A stretch of DNA of 20,078 nt from the IMG/VR virus record IMGVR_UViG_3300027708_000348, positions 1 to 20,078 of that record. One strand, 5' to 3'. The notes under the pieces are model-generated. The model searched no databases. It was given only the letters and a program-made list of their open reading frames with translations, and had not been told where the DNA came from. Source of the stretch: a virus. Shown here in pieces: positions 1-7,157 of the stretch; positions within the stretch are counted from its first letter, which is position 1; each line of letters begins with the position of its first letter. The translations under genes and the position numbers were made by a program.

Positions 1-644
1 TAACAATTGATACAACTGCTTTAACATTCGTCCAGTTCTCTGGTGCTGGTTCTGTTATCGCTGGTGATGGTTTAACTAAATCTGGTAATACTCTAAACGT
101 AGTTGGAACTACAAACAGAATTTTAGTTAATGCTGACTCTATTGATATTTCCTCAAGTTATGTTGGTCAGTCTTCAATTACAACTCTTGGTACTATTACT
201 ACTGGTACTTGGAATGGTTCTGTAATTGGTGCTACTTATGGTGGTACTGGTATTAATAATGGCAGTTATACTATCACTCTTGGTGGTAATATTTCTACTG
301 CTGGTTCATTAACTACTGCTGGTGCTTACGCTACAACATTAACTACAACTGGTAATACTTCTGTTACCTTACCAACAAGTGGTACACTTGCCACTCTAGC
401 TGGTACTGAATCATTAAGCAATAAAACAATTACTGCTTCTAGTTTCTCTGGCACTACTCTTGCAGCTTCTGGTTTAGTAACACTCACTAATACTACTGAT
501 GCTTCTGCTCTTGGTACTGCTGGTGTTGTTACTTCTGGTGGTTTATCAGTTGCTAAATCAATATATGTTGGTATTAATATCACTGGTGCTGGTGCAGCTA
601 CTTCAACTTTGGATGGTTTCCAAATTGATGGCGGTACATACTAA
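1..644 (+). CDS. Tail-fibre-like structural protein, 5'-truncated (last 213 residues)
   Basis: An open frame enters the window already in progress (first full codon at 3) and stops at TAA 642-644. The visible 213 residues are low-complexity and rich in Thr, Gly, Ser and Ala, as in beta-structured phage fibre shafts. Recognisable modules in order are AGDGLTKSGNTLNVVG, then a GTWNGSVIGATYGGTG block, then LATLAGTESLSNKTI, and a short end DGFQIDGGTY. The GTW/YGGTG and SNKT/TNKT blocks recur in the gene at 1460-3247, including at the DNA level. Such modules are common in fibre and virion proteins of marine T4-like phages (family knowledge). A role as an adhesin or fibre shaft is inferred. The N-terminus, and so the attachment domain, lies outside the window. 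No membrane segment or enzyme motif is seen. Confidence 0.8.
   Translation, partial: TIDTTALTFVQFSGAGSVIAGDGLTKSGNTLNVVGTTNRILVNADSIDISSSYVGQSSITTLGTITTGTWNGSVIGATYGGTGINNGSYTITLGGNISTAGSLTTAGAYATTLTTTGNTSVTLPTSGTLATLAGTESLSNKTITASSFSGTTLAASGLVTLTNTTDASALGTAGVVTSGGLSVAKSIYVGINITGAGAATSTLDGFQIDGGTY
225..251 (+). repeat. Direct repeat A, copy 1 (fibre YGGTG block)
   Basis: These 27 bases match 2531-2557 with a single mismatch (t versus a at the ninth base of the second half) and encode IGATYGGTG in both genes. The protein similarity continues on both sides of the repeat, so this is the best-conserved core of a longer duplicated module and a possible recombination point between fibre genes. Confidence 0.75.
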
Positions 645-656
645 TTAAATTATAAT

Positions 657-678
657 ATTGGGGATTTTTATTCCCAAT
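657..678 (+). terminator. Hairpin, possible intrinsic terminator
   Basis: The arm 657-664 (ATTGGGGA) pairs with 671-678 (TTCCCAAT) around a six-base loop. This gives eight pairs including one G-U. A short T-run follows at 684-688 after TAACC. It lies in the 54-base gap between the truncated fibre gene and the gene at 699. The T-run is displaced and short, so this may be a weak terminator or an RNA-stabilising 3' end rather than a strong stop. Confidence 0.45.
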
Positions 679-698
679 TAACCTTTTTAGGAATATAG

Positions 699-1430
699 AT
701 GAGTGCTGCTCCTGCTGCTGCTGCTAATAAAGTTTTACTTAAGAAGTCTTCTGTTGTAAGTAAAGTTCCACTGACGACTGACTTGGCATATGGTGAATTG
801 GCATTAAACTATGCTGATGGATTATTATATTATAAAAGCGCAAATAATGTAATACAATATTTCTCAGATAGTAATACTAGTGTAACATTAACTGGTACTC
901 AAACTTTAACGAATAAGACTTTAACTAGTCCTACAATTAATAATGCAATATTAACTGGCACTGTTACTGCTGGTGGTAGTGTTGGAACAAATGGACAAGT
1001 TTTAGCATCTACTGTAACTGGTGTTCAATGGGTTGACAGTGGTGCAGCAGTTGATCCAGTTACTACAATCACAAAGTCGTTGACTCTGACAACTGACTGG
1101 CAAAATACAGGAATTAGTTATACAGATTTAAGCACAGGGACATATCTAGTTCAGTTATATGCAAATGATACTGGTGCTGGTGGTTCTAATTCAAATGAGT
1201 ATTATTCGGGAACTATGAGTTGGTATGCTGGGGCAACAAATTCTTCAGTAGAATTACCAACTGATGAGATTGTACTACACAGAGCAGGACAGTCTAGTGA
1301 GGGTGGTCTATATTTAAGAACATTTAGATCAACTTCTGGAAGTGGTGCAAATTTAAAATTGCAGATTTACGCAAACTTGGCTAACTCATCAGCATCGAAT
1401 TATGTGTTTAAGTTTAGAAAAATGATCTAA
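699..1430 (+). CDS. Tail-fibre-like protein with GELAL N-terminal module and distinct C-terminal tip
   Basis: This 243-residue protein begins after an AGGA ribosome site (TTTTTAGGAATATAG). The N-terminal part (about 10-48) has KSSVVSKVPLTTDLAYGELAL followed by DGLLYYK. It resembles the widespread phage-fibre N-terminal pattern in which a GEL-(A/T)-(L/I) strand is followed by DG-x-L-Y. Next come TLTNKTLTSP (69-78), LTGTVTAGG (85-93) and GQVLASTVTGVQWV (99-112). The last about 120 residues form a different, non-repetitive domain with EYYSGTMSWYAG, LPTDEIVLHRAG and a basic end YVFKFRKMI. This looks like a folded fibre tip and is similar to tips I associate with marine T4-like phages (from memory, not searched). 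The middle module is shared with the gene at 3301-3822. Role inferred: structural fibre or receptor-binding subunit. Confidence 0.8.
   Translation: MSAAPAAAANKVLLKKSSVVSKVPLTTDLAYGELALNYADGLLYYKSANNVIQYFSDSNTSVTLTGTQTLTNKTLTSPTINNAILTGTVTAGGSVGTNGQVLASTVTGVQWVDSGAAVDPVTTITKSLTLTTDWQNTGISYTDLSTGTYLVQLYANDTGAGGSNSNEYYSGTMSWYAGATNSSVELPTDEIVLHRAGQSSEGGLYLRTFRSTSGSGANLKLQIYANLANSSASNYVFKFRKMI
951..977 (+). repeat. Direct repeat B, copy 1 (LTGTVTAGG block)
   Basis: These 27 bases match 3511-3537 with one mismatch and encode LTGTVTAGG in both fibre genes. In both proteins the block is followed by GQ-(V/I)-L and a Q-W, so the match is part of a longer shared segment. Confidence 0.75.
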
Positions 1431-1438
1431 CATAAATA
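1431..1438 (+). promoter_or_regulatory. Late-promoter-like motif CATAAATA
   Basis: The octamer matches the T4 late promoter TATAAATA at seven of eight positions. It lies directly after the stop at 1430 and 21 bases before the ATG at 1460. The same heptamer ATAAATA recurs before five other structural genes here, which supports a regulatory role. No start-site data are available. Confidence 0.5.
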
Positions 1439-1459
1439 GAAATATAAGGGGAGTTTTAG

Positions 1460-3247
1460 ATGGCATTTAAAATAAAAGACGGGTTGCGAATTGGCACCAC
1501 AGATATATTCAACACTTCTGCTCAAGTAGTTGGTACTGGTGTAGCATTTGCAGGTTCGACTAGCGGAGCGACTACTCTTCTTGCAACTGCAGTAGCTGGC
1601 ACAACGTCATTAATACTACCAGCTGCATCTGATACTTTAGTTGGTAAAGCAACTACTGATACTCTAACAAATAAAACAATCGCTGCTGGTTCAAATACTA
1701 TCAGTGGATTAACTAATACTAATCTATCTGGTACTGCTGGTATTACTAATGCCAACTTAGCGAATAGTTCTGTTACTATTGGTTCAACAGCAATCTCACT
1801 TGGTGCTTCTAGCACTACTATCGCTGGTCTTACATCAATTGATGCTACTGTTGGTTCCACTTCTTTCTTTGCTACTCCAACTTCACCAGCCTTATTTGGT
1901 GCTGGTACTGCTATTACTATTGGTGCGGCAACTGGTTCAACTACTGTTAATAATAGTTTAATAGTTGCTGGAAATTTAACAGTTAATGGATCAGTCACCG
2001 CAGTTAATAGTAATACATTAACTGTTGATGATAAAAATATTGAATTAGGATCAGTTACAGCTGTCACTCCAACTGGTAACATTAGTGCTGGTTCAGCAGT
2101 TGTTACAAATCTTTCAAGTACTGCAAATATTATTGTTGGCTCCGCAGTTAGTTCGCTAACTGGTGCGGGCACTGTCACATTACCAGCAAGCACTACAGTT
2201 GCTTCTGTCGATAGTTCAACTCAAATTACTCTAAGCGCCACATTAACTGGTACTAGTTCTCAGGCTGGCGCAACATTAAACATTGGTGGTGCGACAGACG
2301 TTACTGCTGCAGGTGGTGGTATTACGCTTAAAGGCACTAGTGATCATAGTATTACTTGGAGTGTAGCAAACGGCTGGACATCAACTGAAGATATTAACAT
2401 TGCTACTGGTAAGATTTATAGAATTAACGGTACATCAGTTCTAAATTCAACAACTCTTGGTTCTGGAGTTACTAGTTCTTCACTTACTTCTGTTGGTACA
2501 ATTGGTACTGGTGTTTGGCAGGGTACATTAATTGGTGCTACATATGGTGGTACTGGTGTAAACAATGGTTCCAATACTATCACAGTTGGTGGTAATGTTT
2601 CAATTGCAAATGCGTTCACTACTAGCGGTGCGTTTGGTTTAACACTTACTGCAACTGCAACTACCAATGCTACTCTACCAGCAGGAACTACTACTTTATT
2701 AGCTACTACTGGATCTGGTTCAAGTTTAACATTCGGTACAGGTAGTTTATCATTATCAAGTAATTTAACTACCACTGGTGGATTTACTACAAGTTTAACA
2801 CAATCTGCCAACGTAACATTAGCATTACCAGGTGCAAATGGCACACTGGCTACTCTTGCTGGTACAGAAACGCTAACTAATAAAACAATTGGTACTACTC
2901 TTACTTTTGCTACAGCTACACCTACTACAATTTCTACAGAAGCTGTTGTTACAGCTACAGTTGCATCTGCCTCAGTAGCTGATGTTGATACATGGCCAAT
3001 AGCAACTTATAGAGCAGTAAAATATTTGGTCACTATTAAACAAGGTACTAACTATCAGGTAAGTGAAATTATAGTTATCCATGATGGTACTACTACATAC
3101 ATGACTGAATATGGAGTTATAGAAACCAATGGTGTATTGGGAGCATTTACTTCTGATATATCTGCAACAAATGCTAGATTGCGTGTAACTATGGGTTCTG
3201 CAACTTCTTCAACAATAAATGTTAGACGAACTCTGATGGTCGTTTAA
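1460..3247 (+). CDS. Large tail-fibre-like protein with repeated shaft modules
   Basis: This 595-residue protein has a strong ribosome site (AAGGGGAG) nine or so bases before ATG. The N-terminus MAFKIKDGLRIG closely matches that of the gene at 3301 and may be a shared attachment tag. TLTNKTI follows (68-74). The long middle is Thr/Ser/Gly/Ala-rich shaft sequence with NSNTLTVDDKNIELGSV, GGGITLKGTSDHSITW, the GVWQGTLIGATYGGTG block near 351 and a second TLTNKT near 470. The last about 89 residues, from ADVDTWPIATYR (about 507), form a non-repetitive domain (VKYLVTIKQG, VSEIIVIHDGTTTYMTEYG, ending VRRTLMVV). This is a tip-like domain that I associate with fibres of marine T4-like phages. Role inferred: virion fibre. 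The strong bias for ACT, GGT and GCT leaves long stop-free frames on the opposite strand (1522-2193, 2416-2844), which are not genes. Confidence 0.85.
   Translation: MAFKIKDGLRIGTTDIFNTSAQVVGTGVAFAGSTSGATTLLATAVAGTTSLILPAASDTLVGKATTDTLTNKTIAAGSNTISGLTNTNLSGTAGITNANLANSSVTIGSTAISLGASSTTIAGLTSIDATVGSTSFFATPTSPALFGAGTAITIGAATGSTTVNNSLIVAGNLTVNGSVTAVNSNTLTVDDKNIELGSVTAVTPTGNISAGSAVVTNLSSTANIIVGSAVSSLTGAGTVTLPASTTVASVDSSTQITLSATLTGTSSQAGATLNIGGATDVTAAGGGITLKGTSDHSITWSVANGWTSTEDINIATGKIYRINGTSVLNSTTLGSGVTSSSLTSVGTIGTGVWQGTLIGATYGGTGVNNGSNTITVGGNVSIANAFTTSGAFGLTLTATATTNATLPAGTTTLLATTGSGSSLTFGTGSLSLSSNLTTTGGFTTSLTQSANVTLALPGANGTLATLAGTETLTNKTIGTTLTFATATPTTISTEAVVTATVASASVADVDTWPIATYRAVKYLVTIKQGTNYQVSEIIVIHDGTTTYMTEYGVIETNGVLGAFTSDISATNARLRVTMGSATSSTINVRRTLMVV
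2531..2557 (+). repeat. Direct repeat A, copy 2
   Basis: Partner of 225-251 with one mismatch. It encodes IGATYGGTG at about residue 358 of the large fibre protein. Confidence 0.75.
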
Positions 3248-3261
3248 TAGTGTTAGTATGG

Positions 3262-3276
3262 GGACTATCGTAGTCC
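3262..3276 (+). terminator. Short perfect hairpin after the large fibre gene
   Basis: GGACTA (3262-3267) and TAGTCC (3271-3276) are perfect complements around a three-base loop. Two further G-U pairs are possible outside (3260-3261 with 3277-3278). It is followed by TTATTT and lies 14 bases after the stop of the 595-residue gene. It could be a weak terminator or a processing or stability element. The U-tract is poor, so termination is uncertain. Confidence 0.4.
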
Positions 3277-3278
3277 TT

Positions 3279-3302
3279 ATTTCGTGGAAAATGAAACGAA
3301 AT
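3279..3302 (+). promoter_or_regulatory. Hairpin covering the start codon of the next fibre gene
   Basis: ATTTCGT (3279-3285) is the exact complement of ACGAAAT (3296-3302), leaving a ten-base loop that contains the only candidate ribosome site, GGAAAA (3286-3291). The first two bases of the start codon (3301-3302) are inside the stem. Two outer G-U pairs could extend it. If formed in mRNA it would hinder translation of the gene at 3301. It stands directly after the hairpin at 3262-3276. Confidence 0.4.
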
Positions 3303-3822
3303 GGCGAACGAATTTAAAATCAAGAATGGGTTATCCATTGGTGGCACCACCTCTGGAGTTACAATCCTTAAATCAAGTGCAGCTGCTACTGGTACATTAA
3401 CGCTACCAGCTACAACTGACACGTTGGTTGGTCTGGCCACGACAGATACACTAACCAACAAAACCCTTACATCTCCGACAGTTAATTCTGCTACTGCAAA
3501 TAATTTAACATTAACTGGTACTGTTACTGCTGGTGGTGGAACAGGCACAAGTGGACAAATTCTTTCTTCCACAGGATCTGGTATTCAGTGGATAACCCAA
3601 GCAACTAGTAATTCTGTTTTTATTGCCAATGCTAGAAGCGATCTCGGATATGTATATGATGCTACTGTCACAATTATAGAAGACCTAGGCACACCAATTG
3701 GTACCACAACAATATCGTATGACTTAGCTGTTCTTAAAGTTGATGGTATTGTTTCATTAGACAATTTGGATAGTTCTGTTAAATCAGACTATCTTGCTCA
3801 AGCAATTATTTTTGGATTCTAA
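3301..3822 (+). CDS. Tail-fibre-like protein, 173 residues
   Basis: The start is chosen because MANEFKIKNGLSIGG matches the N-terminus of the 595-residue fibre (MAFKIKDGLRIG). The ribosome site is weak (GGAAAA) and is embedded in a hairpin. After the N-terminal tag come TDTLVGLATTDTLTNKTLTSP, LTGTVTAGG and GQILSSTGSGIQWI (85-98), all shared with other fibre genes in this window. The C-terminal about 75 residues are different, with DLGYVYDATVTIIEDLG and the end YLAQAIIFGF. This end resembles the AMAIVFGA end of the gene at 6728. Role inferred: a short fibre or fibre accessory subunit. Which structure it belongs to cannot be told from sequence. Confidence 0.8.
   Translation: MANEFKIKNGLSIGGTTSGVTILKSSAAATGTLTLPATTDTLVGLATTDTLTNKTLTSPTVNSATANNLTLTGTVTAGGGTGTSGQILSSTGSGIQWITQATSNSVFIANARSDLGYVYDATVTIIEDLGTPIGTTTISYDLAVLKVDGIVSLDNLDSSVKSDYLAQAIIFGF
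3511..3537 (+). repeat. Direct repeat B, copy 2
   Basis: Partner of 951-977 with one mismatch over 27 bases. It encodes LTGTVTAGG in the 173-residue fibre protein. Confidence 0.75.
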
Positions 3823-3831
3823 GGATATAAA

Positions 3832-6705
3832 ATGGCACGTCAGTTAGTTGAGAAATATATTTTCACCCCAGGAGTTGCGAACGTAGGCAACTTAAAAATT
3901 CCTGGCAAGATTGAATTAAATCAGTTATTAATTATTGCCAATAAAACCACTCAAGAGAACATTTATGCTCTTGGCGATACAACACGTAATGCATATTCAT
4001 TAACTTATGATGCAACAGATAGTACTACTTTTTATTCACCAGATGATGGTGTAACTACTATTGTATTCGCCAGAGATACATCGGCAATGTCTGCAAATGA
4101 TAAGATTGCTGTTTATACTGATGCTCCAAAGAACGTGGGTAATATTATTCGTCCATATGCGTTTGGTGTTGATGCGATTGAAAGACAACGTGTTTCCAGC
4201 CCACAAGCATTGATTGATGCTGACTTTGAGTATGGACTACAACCAACTAAGTGGCAGAACTATACTGATATGCGTAATATTCCAGGTGTATTCGAAAAAC
4301 CTGGACTTGATTTACCAATCACTGCAGTTACGACTGATGGAACAACCCCATCTCTTATTACTGTTACTACTGGTTCTGCTCATGGCATGGCTGCTGGAGA
4401 TCCAATTATTATTTACGGTTTAGGTATTGTTAGCACCTACGCTCGTGCTGAAGGCGCATTTGTTTGCGCATCTGCTTCTGGTACTACTCTGACATATTAT
4501 GCTAAAGGTAACGTAGGTTCCAATGGTAATTCATTATTTACTTCATCAACCTATGGTCGTAAGGCTGGATTCTTTTCTGGAGCAAACTTACCAATAGCAA
4601 GCATTGCAAGTGATGCTGCATCACCATCAGTAATTACAGTAACAACTTCTAATAACCATGGTCTAGTTCCTGGAGCAACTTTACTTTGTGTTGCTACTTC
4701 TGTTGGTACTAACCATGGATTAATGACTGGTGCAGTTTACGCAGAAACAGTTCCATCTCCAACTACCTTTACCTTTACTGCCAGAACTGGTGGTGCAGTG
4801 GCAAACGCATCTATTACGGCAAATATATATACTCGTTCTGACGCATTTGTTTTGCATCGCCCATTTGATGGTGGTGTTCAACTTGGTACATTCAATCCTA
4901 GTCATGGTGCTTCAGTTTCTCGTCAAACTAAAAAATACATGCGTTACCAATCTGGTAAAGGATTGCTTTGGACGTCAGGTGTATTATTTAATCCAGTTCT
5001 TAACTTAGACCAAATCTCTGCATCAAGCACTTCTATTGGTGCAACTATTACAGTAACAACAGAAAATGACCATGGTCTACAAGCTGGTGCAACAGTTCTT
5101 ATCGCAGGTGTTGTAACTGCTGGATATAATGGAACATATGTTGTTAATGCTGTTACAAACGAAAATACATTTACGTATATAGCAACTATTGCCCCAGCAT
5201 TAACAAATGCTGTTATTACAAATCTTCCACGTGTAACAATTAAAACATGGCATGGTGCCACAGTTCGTGTTGGTCCATTCGATGATCAAAATGGATTATA
5301 TTGGGAATTTGATGGATCAGAATTAGCAGTTGGTAAGCGTTCTGGTACATATCAGTTGTCTGGAACAATTGCTGTCAATGCTGCATCTCAGGCAGTCACA
5401 GGAACAACAACTCGTTTCACTCAGCAATTAAAATCTGGTGATCGTATTATTATTCGTGGTATGACTTACATGGTTAACTCTATCACAAGCGATACAGCAT
5501 TAACTATTAATCCAGAATTCCGTGGCGTCAATAACGTATCTGGTGTTAAAATTGCAGCAATTATTGAAACTCGTATTCCACAATCTCAGTTTAATGTGGA
5601 TAAAATTGATGGTACTGGTTTCTCTGGTTATAATATTAACCTAAACAAGATGCAGATGTTGGGTATTTCCTCAACATGGTATGGTGCTGGTTTTATTGAC
5701 TACATGGTACGTGGTGTAGACGGTAACATGGTTCTTGTTCATCGTATGAAACAAAACAACGTAAACGATGAAGCATACATGCGTACAGGTAACGCTGCTG
5801 TTCGTTATCAGGCTATTAATGAATCCGCACGTGATCGTCTTGCAGTAGCAATGACAAACAGTGATACATCAATGACTCTTGCGGATGCAAGCAGATTCCC
5901 AAATCCAGGTGCTACTTATCCTGCAGCTGTTATGTGTGAGGGTGAGATTATTCGATATACCACCAAAACAGGAAACGTACTTTCTGGTTTAACTCGTGGT
6001 TCTTCAATCTCACAGTTTAGTGGTGGACAGGCAAGAACATTTACTGGAACTGCTGCAGCAGCACATGCTTTAGGTAATGGATATAACTCAGTAACTCTTG
6101 TAAGTTGTACTGCTGCACCAGTTGTTAATCACTGGGGTTCTTCTTATATCATGGATGGTGGATATGATCAAGATCGTGGTTACTTCTTTAACTATCCAAA
6201 AGTTAATTTTGCTTTGACTAATGGACAAGTTTTAACTGCATTCTTTGTTCGTCTTGCACCTTCTGTTAGTAACTCAGTAACAGGAACTCTTGGTGATCGT
6301 GAACTTATTAATCGTTCACAATTACTTCTGCAAAGATTACAAGTTCAGTCTGACCAATCTGTTCAGGTTTATGGTATTTTAAATCCAGGTAATATTGATG
6401 CATCATCATTAACTTGGAATACTTTGAATCAAACATCATTCGGATCGCAACCTTCTTTTGCTCAAATTTCAACTAGCAATACCACTGCTGCAACTCCAGG
6501 TGAACAGATTTTTGGTACGTTAGCACCTCCAGGTGGTTTGAATGAAGTTGACTTAACTGCACTTAAAGAATTAACAAATTCGTCTATTGGTGGTTTTAGT
6601 AACTATCCAGATGGTCCAGATAACTTAGCGATTGTGGTTCAAAATCTTACAACAAATGCTGCACGTGTAAGTCTTAACTTATTCTGGTCAGAAGCGCAAG
6701 CATAA
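3832..6705 (+). CDS. Large virion structural protein (957 residues), unassigned
   Basis: The gene starts nine bases after the previous stop with an AGGA ribosome site. The N-terminus (LVEKYIFTPGVANVGNLKIP) and the GLQPTKWQNYTDMRNIPGVFEK region (135-156) are of a type I associate with large virion proteins of marine T4-like phages. Three similar beta modules follow, each with ITVTT-x-x-x-x-HG-(L/M)-x-x-G (176, 268, 406). They resemble the FCCH-like or HGL repeats common in phage structural proteins. A further beta segment (about 511-575) has LKSGDRIIIRG and ITSDTALTI. Then come GISSTWYGAGFIDYMVRGVDG (611-631), a MTLADASRFP segment (681-690) and a non-repetitive C-terminus. No catalytic motif is seen. 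It sits among fibre genes upstream of the neck genes, so a baseplate or fibre-linked role is likely but not shown. Confidence 0.85.
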   Translation: MARQLVEKYIFTPGVANVGNLKIPGKIELNQLLIIANKTTQENIYALGDTTRNAYSLTYDATDSTTFYSPDDGVTTIVFARDTSAMSANDKIAVYTDAPKNVGNIIRPYAFGVDAIERQRVSSPQALIDADFEYGLQPTKWQNYTDMRNIPGVFEKPGLDLPITAVTTDGTTPSLITVTTGSAHGMAAGDPIIIYGLGIVSTYARAEGAFVCASASGTTLTYYAKGNVGSNGNSLFTSSTYGRKAGFFSGANLPIASIASDAASPSVITVTTSNNHGLVPGATLLCVATSVGTNHGLMTGAVYAETVPSPTTFTFTARTGGAVANASITANIYTRSDAFVLHRPFDGGVQLGTFNPSHGASVSRQTKKYMRYQSGKGLLWTSGVLFNPVLNLDQISASSTSIGATITVTTENDHGLQAGATVLIAGVVTAGYNGTYVVNAVTNENTFTYIATIAPALTNAVITNLPRVTIKTWHGATVRVGPFDDQNGLYWEFDGSELAVGKRSGTYQLSGTIAVNAASQAVTGTTTRFTQQLKSGDRIIIRGMTYMVNSITSDTALTINPEFRGVNNVSGVKIAAIIETRIPQSQFNVDKIDGTGFSGYNINLNKMQMLGISSTWYGAGFIDYMVRGVDGNMVLVHRMKQNNVNDEAYMRTGNAAVRYQAINESARDRLAVAMTNSDTSMTLADASRFPNPGATYPAAVMCEGEIIRYTTKTGNVLSGLTRGSSISQFSGGQARTFTGTAAAAHALGNGYNSVTLVSCTAAPVVNHWGSSYIMDGGYDQDRGYFFNYPKVNFALTNGQVLTAFFVRLAPSVSNSVTGTLGDRELINRSQLLLQRLQVQSDQSVQVYGILNPGNIDASSLTWNTLNQTSFGSQPSFAQISTSNTTAATPGEQIFGTLAPPGGLNEVDLTALKELTNSSIGGFSNYPDGPDNLAIVVQNLTTNAARVSLNLFWSEAQA

Positions 6706-6708
6706 ATA
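6701..6708 (+). promoter_or_regulatory. Late-promoter-like motif CATAAATA
   Basis: The motif overlaps the TAA stop (6703-6705) of the 957-residue gene and lies 19 bases before the ATG at 6728. It is identical to the octamers at 1431 and 11396, and seven of its eight bases match T4 TATAAATA. Confidence 0.5.
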
Positions 6709-6727
6709 TACAAATTAGAGGACAATT

Positions 6728-7156
6728 ATGGCAACCCAAGTACAATTTCGAAGAGGAACCACAGTACAGAACAATGCGTTTACTGGTGCGCAGGGCGAAA
6801 TTACAATTGATACAGACTTAAAAACCCTGCGTCTTCATGATGGTACTACTGCTGGTGGTGGTTCCACTATTGTCACTCTTGCTGGTACTCAAACCCTAAC
6901 CAACAAAACTTTGAGCACTGGATCTACATGGACAGGTTCTGCAGTTGGTCTGGCATATGGTGGTACTGGATCTTCTTTAACCGCAACTGCTGGTGCTGTT
7001 CCTTATTCTACTGCTTCTGGTTTAGCTCTTAGTGCTGTTGGAACTACTGGTCAAGTACTAACATCCGCTGGTGCTGGTGCTCCAACATGGGCAACTCCAA
7101 CAGTCTACGCAACTACTGGTAAATCTATTGCTATGGCAATAGTATTTGGAGCATAA
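6728..7156 (+). CDS. Short tail fibre with Mtd-like N-terminal domain
   Basis: This 142-residue protein follows an AGAGGA ribosome site. Residues 1-45 (MATQVQFRRGTT, AFTGAQGEITIDTD, LKTLRLHDGTTAGG) closely follow the N-terminal domain of the Bordetella phage major tropism determinant (Mtd), which has QFRGGTT, GEITVDTD-like and HDGATAGG elements. This is from memory of the family, not a search. It continues with TLTNKTL (56-62), LAYGGTG (75-81), GQVLTSAGAGAPTWATP (108-124) and ends GKSIAMAIVFGA. The Mtd C-lectin receptor domain is absent, so this is a short fibre with the anchoring module only. The tail end is shared in style with the gene at 3301 (QAIIFGF). It is the last gene before gp13, where T4 has fibritin. 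Attachment or accessory fibre role inferred. Confidence 0.8.
   Translation: MATQVQFRRGTTVQNNAFTGAQGEITIDTDLKTLRLHDGTTAGGGSTIVTLAGTQTLTNKTLSTGSTWTGSAVGLAYGGTGSSLTATAGAVPYSTASGLALSAVGTTGQVLTSAGAGAPTWATPTVYATTGKSIAMAIVFGA
7125..7142 (+). promoter_or_regulatory. Perfect 7-bp hairpin just before the gp13 ribosome site
   Basis: CTATTGC (7125-7131) pairs exactly with GCAATAG (7136-7142) around the loop TATG. It lies in the last codons of the short fibre gene and ends five bases before the GGAG ribosome site (7148-7151) of gp13. It could mark a transcript boundary or influence gp13 initiation. It may also be chance, because the bases also encode SIAMAI. Confidence 0.3.
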
Positions 7157-7157
7157 T

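Noticed and set aside
1522-2193. Long stop-free frame on the minus strand (223 codons), and a similar one at 2416-2844
   Set aside because: These mirror the strongly biased ACT/GGT/GCT codons of the plus-strand fibre gene. Their Val/Ala/Pro-rich products show no recognisable motif, and no ribosome site was looked for or seen that would support them.
6728-7156. Diversity-generating retroelement target
   Set aside because: Only the Mtd-like anchor domain is present. No lectin variable region, template repeat or reverse transcriptase was seen in the window.
7146-7157. TTG start giving gp13 four extra residues
   Set aside because: It would overlap the fibre gene, and the GGAG site is correctly spaced for ATG 7158, where the family-like MAIPITREGL begins.
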